Source: Chlamydiota bacterium (GTDB lineage: Bacteria; Chlamydiota; Chlamydiia; Chlamydiales; JAJFMB01). From it: a DNA stretch of 9,877 nucleotides. The DNA lies in the NCBI GenBank assembly GCA_021772355.1, contig JAJFMB010000323.1, positions 1-9,877 on the forward strand, written 5' to 3'. Shown here piece by piece: positions 5,395 through 9,877 of this stretch (positions are counted from its first letter, which is position 1; each line of letters opens with the position of its first letter). The position numbers were made by a program, and so were the translations under genes. The notes beneath the pieces were generated by a model. The model searched no databases, was not told the DNA's origin, and saw only the letters and a program-made list of their open reading frames with translations.

Positions 5395-7213
5395 AGAAGA
5401 TAATCTCTACTATCTGCAAAAAGACAACGTCTACGCGGTTCCTATCACCCACTACAATATGGAGATGGCCGCGCAAGTGCGCTTAGCTTTCCAGGCGATT
5501 AAGCCGGCATGTGTCGCTGTTGAGCTTGCAGAAACAATGCAACCTCAACTCCTGCACGCCGTCTCCCGTTTACCTGATATCAGTGTTGTAATGACGCGAG
5601 ATGCCCAAAGCAACCCTCTTTTTTATCTTTGCGAACCGTGTGAACCCGCCTTTGAAGGGCTAAGAAGCGCCTTAGAAGCTGAACTTCCCGCTTTCTGCAT
5701 CGATCTCGATGTTGATCATTACCCTGAGTTCAATGATTTAGTCCCCGATCCTTACGCCATTCAACGCGTAGGACTGAAAAACTTTTATGAGATCTATATC
5801 AAAGAACTTAACGCCGCTAAATTGGTTAAGACTCATCAAGACGCAGACCGCGAACTTTATATGGCCAAAAGACTCCGAGAGCTATCTCTACGCTACGACT
5901 CTGTGCTATTTGTTGGTGGAATGGCACATATGCAAGGCGTCTTAAACTACATCGATCGCCCTCATTTTCCGGATATGATGCACGCTCCTAGAGGAGCGAC
6001 ACAAATCTGCACGCTGACAGAAGACTCTTGCCGAGAAGTGATTGCAGAATTTGCATGGATGACCACTCAGTACGAGCTTCTTCGAAGAGAAGATAATTTC
6101 CCTCCAGATCGACAAAGGCTCATCCTCAAGCTATTTAGTGAATCCGCTGATAAATACAAAGCGAGCACAGGCAACGCCTTTCCCGGTTACAATTACCGGA
6201 ACATCATGAAGTTTTTACGCAATTACTCGCTGTATTACGATCGCCTAATGCCCGACCTGTTTCAAATCCTAACTGCTGCAAAAGGGTGTGTCGACCATAA
6301 TTATGCCTATGAAACCTGGGCGCTTGCCACCGAATACCCCTTTTTAAGAAACGTCGATAACCTACAGGAGCTCAACCTAACTGTCGAAGACATTTGGGGA
6401 CACAGCAAAATCATCCGGTTTCACCCTATAAAAAACAGCCGTAAGCAATTTTCTTTCCGTAAAAGAAGCAAAGACCGTTCCCGAATGAAATTTCGACCAC
6501 CCGGCCCCTTTAACCTTTGCTCCTATCCCCCAGAGGATATCTCTGTAGAGAAATTCGGCGACTTTTTAATGAAAAAAGGAACGCAAATCTTCACTGAAGA
6601 AGGCTCAAGAACCATCCCTTTTGCATCGAGCATCGAGGATGGCATCGATACACGCGAGACTATTCGGCATTGGCACGAAAAAAAACTTTACGTAAAAGTT
6701 CAGGGAAAACCGCCTGGCGGTGTTGGATCCATTGTAGTCATCTTTGATGAAGACTCCCCTGTTGAAGAAGAGGTGTATGAAGAAAAATACCCTTGGAAGA
6801 TGTCCTGGTTGGGAGAACACACCCAAGAGTCTGATATGGCTTTTTACGCCACTCCACTCTCCGCAAATGTCGTGGGTCCCGGTATCAGCCGTTGCGATTA
6901 CGGTGGATTTATGATGACCTATCCACCCAGAAGAATTTATGATATTTGGACTGATAGCGACTATTGCGAGTGCCGCAACAAATCAGAAGTCCTCCTCATG
7001 GCTGCAATTGATTACGCCGTTAAACCTCTCGTAGTTTATGTTGCCAGCAAACCTCCGAGAAGTGCGCTCAAAACTTTTGCCAAACGGTACGGAAAAAAAA
7101 TTGTCTACCTTCCAATTGGCCAACTCTCACCTATCAAGATCAATAAAATCCGCGCTTTCCACGTGCTCGATGGCTACGATAAGCGTGAAATTGCCGACGA
7201 ATATATCTACTAA
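5384..7213 (+). CDS. Composite protein: TraB/TIKI-like N-terminal domain plus unrecognised C-terminal half
   Basis: This is a soluble-looking protein of 609 aa. Residues about 8-190 resemble the TraB/PrgY/ChaN (TIKI) fold: a strand ending in His23 (AVPITHYN), a V.VEL segment with Glu47 (KPACVAVEL), an arginine helix with Arg156 and Met160 (RELYMAKRLREL), and a closing GGMAHMQG with His182 matching the second GxxH motif. Residues about 195-345 are helical and carry no known motif. A basic stretch near 351-372 (FRKRSKDRSRMKFR) precedes the C-terminal part, where SIVVIFDEDSP (448-458) and an aromatic, Cys-containing region around 500-530 stand out; I do not recognise that domain. The start is uncertain: GTG 5366, ATG 5369 and ATG 5384 all overlap the AAA+ gene, and 5384 has GATGAAG at reasonable distance. 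Coupling to the ATPase suggests a shared complex; the function is unknown. Confidence 0.8.
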   Translation: MPLKEDNLYYLQKDNVYAVPITHYNMEMAAQVRLAFQAIKPACVAVELAETMQPQLLHAVSRLPDISVVMTRDAQSNPLFYLCEPCEPAFEGLRSALEAELPAFCIDLDVDHYPEFNDLVPDPYAIQRVGLKNFYEIYIKELNAAKLVKTHQDADRELYMAKRLRELSLRYDSVLFVGGMAHMQGVLNYIDRPHFPDMMHAPRGATQICTLTEDSCREVIAEFAWMTTQYELLRREDNFPPDRQRLILKLFSESADKYKASTGNAFPGYNYRNIMKFLRNYSLYYDRLMPDLFQILTAAKGCVDHNYAYETWALATEYPFLRNVDNLQELNLTVEDIWGHSKIIRFHPIKNSRKQFSFRKRSKDRSRMKFRPPGPFNLCSYPPEDISVEKFGDFLMKKGTQIFTEEGSRTIPFASSIEDGIDTRETIRHWHEKKLYVKVQGKPPGGVGSIVVIFDEDSPVEEEVYEEKYPWKMSWLGEHTQESDMAFYATPLSANVVGPGISRCDYGGFMMTYPPRRIYDIWTDSDYCECRNKSEVLLMAAIDYAVKPLVVYVASKPPRSALKTFAKRYGKKIVYLPIGQLSPIKINKIRAFHVLDGYDKREIADEYIY

Positions 7214-7223
7214 CACTATAGTG
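7214..7223. other. 10-bp palindrome at the stop of the TraB-like gene
   Basis: CACTATAGTG is perfectly palindromic and directly follows the stop codon. It has no GC-rich stem or T-tract, so it is not called a terminator. No clear terminator for the plus-strand unit was found elsewhere up to 7486. Confidence 0.25.
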
Positions 7224-7242
7224 CTGAAATTCGGGAGGGGAA

Positions 7243-7419
7243 TGTCATCAACTTAAGAAATTCCTCTAGCACAATGGAGTTTTCATCACCGCATGTAATA
7301 GAGGAACTAAAGAAAGCGAATATGGGGTGATTAATCTCCCTTGCTTGAAGTGATTATGCGTAGCATGATCACGAAGAAGCGAGGCTTGCGAGACTAATAA
7401 TTTCCTTAAGTTAATGACA
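7243..7419. mobile_element. 177-bp segment bounded by inverted repeats (MITE-like or IS relic)
   Basis: TGTCATCAACTTAAGAAATT (7243-7262) reappears inverted at 7399-7419; on the opposite strand that arm reads TGTCATTAACTTAAGG then AAATT, so the arms differ by one substitution and one extra base. The enclosed DNA has no convincing gene and carries a long hairpin. Terminal inverted repeats around a short non-coding core are typical of miniature transposable elements or insertion-sequence remnants. No target-site duplication is visible, so this remains a candidate. It lies in the 3' flank of the small cysteine-cluster gene. Confidence 0.42.
7339..7384. other. Long hairpin inside the inverted-repeat segment
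   Basis: The inner stem GTGATTATGC / GCATGATCAC (10 pairs, one of them T-G) closes a three-base GTA loop at 7360-7362. After a small internal loop (GAA against GAAG), an outer stem CCTTGCTT / AAGCGAGG adds eight pairs with one wobble. About 18 pairs in 46 bases is well beyond ordinary intergenic DNA. It could be a terminator-like or processing structure for the small minus-strand gene, a structured RNA, or the core of a mobile element. Confidence 0.5.
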
Positions 7420-7486
7420 CTGTGCGCGAGGAGAACGTCCCCTCGCAATCCAACGGAAATCCCCACTCTTCACGAGATATGCTCAC

Positions 7487-7699
7487 TTATCCGGGGATCA
7501 TCATCATAGCAAGATCCAAGGCCCTGCCTTGGGTGCGAGCAACTAAGATCTTATGCGCTTCGCAGAAAATGCCATTGGCAACCCTGTCAGTCTTGCATTC
7601 GGGAAAGCAGCATGGATCTTTCTTTTGAATTATGGCAGGAGTTTCTTCTTCAATTCCATGATGAGTTCTAACTCCCTCTGCTCTAACTTGTAATTGCAT
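7487..7699 (-). CDS. Small cysteine-cluster protein of unknown function
   Basis: This 70-aa protein was not recognised. Residues 30-53 form a compact putative zinc site: KDPCCFPEC (Cys33, Cys34, Cys38), then 11 residues, then CEAH (Cys50, His53), an arrangement of C-x(3-4)-C-x11-C-x2-H. The C-terminus (ARTQGRALDLAMMMIPG) could form a helix. There is no signal peptide or membrane segment. Support for a real gene comes from its control region: GAGGT lies about 5 bases before ATG 7699, and TGGACA-17-TAGAAT lies just upstream on the same strand. It is divergent from surE across 111 bases and is followed by the inverted-repeat segment. It may be an intact small gene or the remnant of a longer one; a DNA- or RNA-binding role is only a guess from the cysteine pattern. 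Confidence 0.62.
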   Translation of the reverse strand: MQLQVRAEGVRTHHGIEEETPAIIQKKDPCCFPECKTDRVANGIFCEAHKILVARTQGRALDLAMMMIPG

Positions 7700-7723
7700 C
7701 GTTACCTCATAAAAATAAGAAGA

Positions 7724-7752
7724 ATTCTAATGTTGAAGGTTATTCTTGTCCA
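7724..7752 (-). promoter_or_regulatory. Near-consensus sigma-70 promoter of the small cysteine-cluster gene
   Basis: On the minus strand, TGGACA (7752-7747) and TAGAAT (7729-7724) are 17 bases apart, each matching the consensus at five of six positions. Transcription would start near 7717, leaving a leader of about 18 bases that contains the GAGGT ribosome site before ATG 7699. Confidence 0.65.
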
Positions 7753-7774
7753 TGGAAATTCTGCTAATTATCGA

Positions 7775-7803
7775 TTGCAAATCATAGGTTTTTAGGCTAT
7801 AAT
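7775..7803 (+). promoter_or_regulatory. Strong surE promoter with start point at the start codon
   Basis: TTGCAA (7775-7780) and a perfect TATAAT (7798-7803) are separated by 17 bases. The start codon of surE begins at 7811, only seven bases after the -10 box, which is where transcription itself should begin. The mRNA would therefore have almost no leader and no ribosome binding site. Confidence 0.72.
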
Positions 7804-7810
7804 CGTATCC

Positions 7811-8584
7811 ATGAAAAAAATTCTTATAACTAACGATGATGGCATTTTTGCTCCCGGCATTAGGCATTTATGGAATGCCTTAAAAGGACACTTCGAAGTG
7901 ACCATCGCCGCGCCGGCAACGGAACAATCCGGTGTGGGTGTTTCTATAACAGCCCACCACCCTTTGCGTCTCTCCGAATATGCATGGTCTGAACAGGCCC
8001 GAGCGTGGTGCGTAACAGGGACTCCTGCCGATTGCGTCAAACTTGCGTTAAATGAGTTCTATACAGATCCTCCTGATTTAATTGTCTCCGGAATTAACTG
8101 CGGTGCCAATTCAGGACGCAATGTACTTTACAGTGGTACGATCGGTGGAGTCATAGAAGGTTTAATGCATGAAATACCAGGAGTCGCTTTTTCCTGCTAC
8201 GACATGAATAATCCCGACTTCCATCAGGCAGAAAAACACGTTTTAAATATCGTAAATCATACTTTAGAGCACTCTCTTCCTTCCGGCACACTTCTCAACG
8301 TCAACTTTCCTTCCCGCACTTGCGGTGAGATCAAAGGTTATAAACTTGCAAGGCAAGGAAAGCAGTTTTGGGCAGAAGATCCCGACAAACGGTTTCACCC
8401 TTCTCGAGGGCACCCCTACTACTGGATCGGTGTCAAACTCGCACAATTTGACGAACATGAAGATAGCGACGTCTCGTGGCTGCAAAAAGGCTTCCTCACC
8501 GCTGTTCCCATTCACGTCGGTGAACTGACTGATTTCAACCACCTCACCGCCAGGAAAGTCAACTTTGAAAAGCTCTATCCTTAG
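7811..8584 (+). CDS. surE: 5'/3'-nucleotidase SurE
   Basis: SurE is a metal-dependent phosphatase that removes phosphate from nucleoside 5'- and 3'-monophosphates and some polyphosphate, as a cytoplasmic dimer or tetramer. The 257-aa protein has the N-terminal ILITNDDG with metal ligands Asp9 and Asp10, AAPATEQSG with Ser40, VTGTPADCVKLAL, VSGINCGANSG with Asn96, and SGTIGGVIEGL, all in family order and at usual length. ATG 7811 is fixed because the conserved motif begins at residue 4; it has no Shine-Dalgarno sequence and sits at the predicted transcription start. The membrane glycosyltransferase gene starts inside its last codons (20-base overlap), so the two are probably one operon. Assignment is firm. 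Confidence 0.96.
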   Translation: MKKILITNDDGIFAPGIRHLWNALKGHFEVTIAAPATEQSGVGVSITAHHPLRLSEYAWSEQARAWCVTGTPADCVKLALNEFYTDPPDLIVSGINCGANSGRNVLYSGTIGGVIEGLMHEIPGVAFSCYDMNNPDFHQAEKHVLNIVNHTLEHSLPSGTLLNVNFPSRTCGEIKGYKLARQGKQFWAEDPDKRFHPSRGHPYYWIGVKLAQFDEHEDSDVSWLQKGFLTAVPIHVGELTDFNHLTARKVNFEKLYP

Positions 8585-9877
8585 CCTCCTCTTTTTTATT
8601 ACGCTTATCCTCTACACGCACCTAACGGCTCTTACGGATCTCTATACCGGGACGCAGCCACTCACTGCGGGTTATATTCTCGATATCGTATCAAATCAAA
8701 ATTGGCTGTTACCAAATGATTTAGAAGGAAACCTTCCCACAAAACCGCCGTTATACCCCTGGCTGGGTGCGATGTTTGTTACCCTTTTTGGAAGTACCGC
8801 CGAATGGGTGCTTAAGTTTCCAAGCATCGTTGCGTTTGGCTTCTCTTGTCTTTTTATCTATCTATTAGCAAGAGACTCTCTAGACAAAAAATCATCTCTT
8901 TGCGCTGTCGCTATCTGGATCGCTAACCCCCGCGTTTTCCGAGTCATGTACTTCGTGCGCCCCGATATGCTCGTCACGCTCTTTGTTATCATAGGACTCT
9001 TTGCCATACAGAAGCTGCGTACAGACGAAAAAAAAAGATACCAATACCTATGCTGGATTGCGTTTGCATGCGCGGTATTAACAAAAGGACCCCCTGCCCT
9101 GTTAATTCCTCTCTGGCTACTGCTCACTTGCGCCCTTGATCGCACTTGGGATCGCTTGCCCTCCCACCTTCTTCCGTTTTCCCTATCTCTCATCGCTATA
9201 GGTTCTTGGTTTATCCCCGCCCTATACACTTGCCCGAACCTTTTAAGCATATGGAAATCGGAAACCTATGATCGTGTCTTGGGAATAGAAACCATGATTG
9301 GTGAATCTGGCTCTCGACTTGATCCACTCTGGTATTGTTTTACTCAGTACGCTCCCTGGAGCATTCTTTGTGTCTGTAGTATTCCAAACTACCGAGAGTG
9401 GAAGCCAGACCTTAAATGGACACTTTGGTGGACCCTGCTCATTATTGCTTTTTTTTCCCTATCAAAAGGACAAAGAGCGTTTTATATGCTAAGTATCCAC
9501 GCCTCTATTAGCATCCTAACCGCCGGAATTTTAACCTTACCGGAGATGCGTCTACGCTACACCAACGTATTTTATTATGCTCTATCCGCTTTTGCTCTAT
9601 TAGCTGGAACTTACGTCTTTGCCATACATGGTTTATTGAGCATCACCTGTTTGTTGATAGCTCTCGCTCTTTTCTTATTCATATGCCATTCCTATAACCA
9701 ACAAACACTTGTCGCAGCTTTTCTTATTTGCTGTCTACTTGTTCAACACAAAATTTTAGACTTTAAGCGAGGCCAGCTCTCCGGAGGAGAAGAGCTGATT
9801 AGTTTTGTAAAAGAGGCCAAAGAAATAGCTCTTCTAAAAGAAGTCCCCATTACGTGTAAGAACCTAGAAAAAACTCA
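8565..9877 (+). CDS. PMT/ArnT-type membrane glycosyltransferase (5' part, TTG start)
   Basis: The frame is open from a stop at 8526 to the window end, giving 437 residues without a stop. TTG 8565 is the likely start: AGGAAAG lies 6 bases upstream and the first ATG in frame (8773) would remove the catalytic loop. The protein has an N-terminal membrane helix (residues about 4-23), then a periplasmic loop with Asp25, QNWLLPN and KPPLYPWL, the hallmarks of the dolichyl-phosphate-mannose/ArnT family (GT39/GT83), then many hydrophobic helices with short loops such as FVRPDML and LTKGPPALL, and FSLSKGQRAFYML. These enzymes move a sugar from a polyprenyl-phosphate carrier to lipid A or protein on the outer face of the inner membrane. 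Donor and acceptor cannot be told from sequence. The C-terminal end lies beyond the window. Confidence 0.85.
   Translation, partial: MKSSILSLLFFITLILYTHLTALTDLYTGTQPLTAGYILDIVSNQNWLLPNDLEGNLPTKPPLYPWLGAMFVTLFGSTAEWVLKFPSIVAFGFSCLFIYLLARDSLDKKSSLCAVAIWIANPRVFRVMYFVRPDMLVTLFVIIGLFAIQKLRTDEKKRYQYLCWIAFACAVLTKGPPALLIPLWLLLTCALDRTWDRLPSHLLPFSLSLIAIGSWFIPALYTCPNLLSIWKSETYDRVLGIETMIGESGSRLDPLWYCFTQYAPWSILCVCSIPNYREWKPDLKWTLWWTLLIIAFFSLSKGQRAFYMLSIHASISILTAGILTLPEMRLRYTNVFYYALSAFALLAGTYVFAIHGLLSITCLLIALALFLFICHSYNQQTLVAAFLICCLLVQHKILDFKRGQLSGGEELISFVKEAKEIALLKEVPITCKNLEKT

Noticed and set aside
7214..7242. Terminator directly after the TraB-like gene
   Set aside because: The 10-base CACTATAGTG palindrome is too short and AT-rich, and no T-tract follows.
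7426..7446. Short hairpin GCGAGG/CCTCGC as a terminator of the small minus-strand gene
   Set aside because: Six pairs with a nine-base loop and no T-tract on the minus strand; too weak to call.
7266..7466. Minus-strand open frame of 66 codons downstream of the small cysteine-cluster gene
   Set aside because: It spans the long hairpin and one inverted-repeat arm, has no ribosome site and no recognisable motif; a decayed transposase could not be supported.
8858..9250. Minus-strand open frame of 130 codons
   Set aside because: It is antisense to the transmembrane glycosyltransferase, whose codons and motifs are clearly on the plus strand.

Overview
The window reads as chromosomal DNA of a moderately AT-rich Gram-negative bacterium, most plausibly an amoeba- or host-associated relative of the chlamydiae (Parachlamydia/Waddlia/Simkania-like). 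This placement is inference. It rests on tRNA genes that do not encode their 3' CCA (against Legionella/Coxiella-type gammaproteobacteria), an orotidine-phosphate decarboxylase of the eukaryotic UMP-synthase type, a DUF1543 protein, a small SEC-C protein and sparse Shine-Dalgarno sites. No gene in the window fixes the taxon.

Layout. 1-468 is the 3' part of an OMP decarboxylase gene closed by a strong hairpin terminator. 560-2067 is a two-gene unit, DUF1543 protein plus proline dehydrogenase, joined by a TAATG overlap. 2150-2848 (minus) is a VanX-type D-Ala-D-Ala dipeptidase. 2849-3204 has no credible gene but carries three direct copies of a repeat and one inverted copy abutting tRNA-Tyr. 3205-3379 (minus) holds tRNA-Tyr(GTA) and tRNA-Thr(TGT) with a good promoter. 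3435-3668 (minus) is a SEC-C zinc-binding mini-protein. Divergent from it, 3752-7213 is a compact plus-strand run: a TtcA-like PP-loop tRNA thiolase, a MoxR/NorQ-like AAA+ ATPase, and a 609-aa protein with a TraB/TIKI-like N-terminal domain and an unrecognised C-terminal half. 7214-7486 is non-coding and holds a 177-bp segment bounded by inverted repeats with a long hairpin inside. 7487-7699 (minus) is a 70-aa cysteine-cluster protein with its own near-consensus promoter. 7811-8584 is surE, whose promoter places the transcription start at or beside the start codon. 8565-9877 is a PMT/ArnT-type membrane glycosyltransferase, cut by the window end, starting at TTG inside surE.

Most genes are housekeeping: pyrimidine synthesis, proline oxidation, cell-wall dipeptide turnover, tRNA modification, nucleotide phosphatase and lipid-linked sugar transfer. 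The best candidate for an under-described system is the AAA+ ATPase/TraB-like pair at 4540-7213. The genes overlap, the second is a composite protein, and a MoxR-type chaperone next to a TIKI-fold protein suggests a remodelling or processing machine, but no vWA partner is visible. The second candidate is the structured non-coding tract at 7214-7486 beside the small cysteine-cluster gene.
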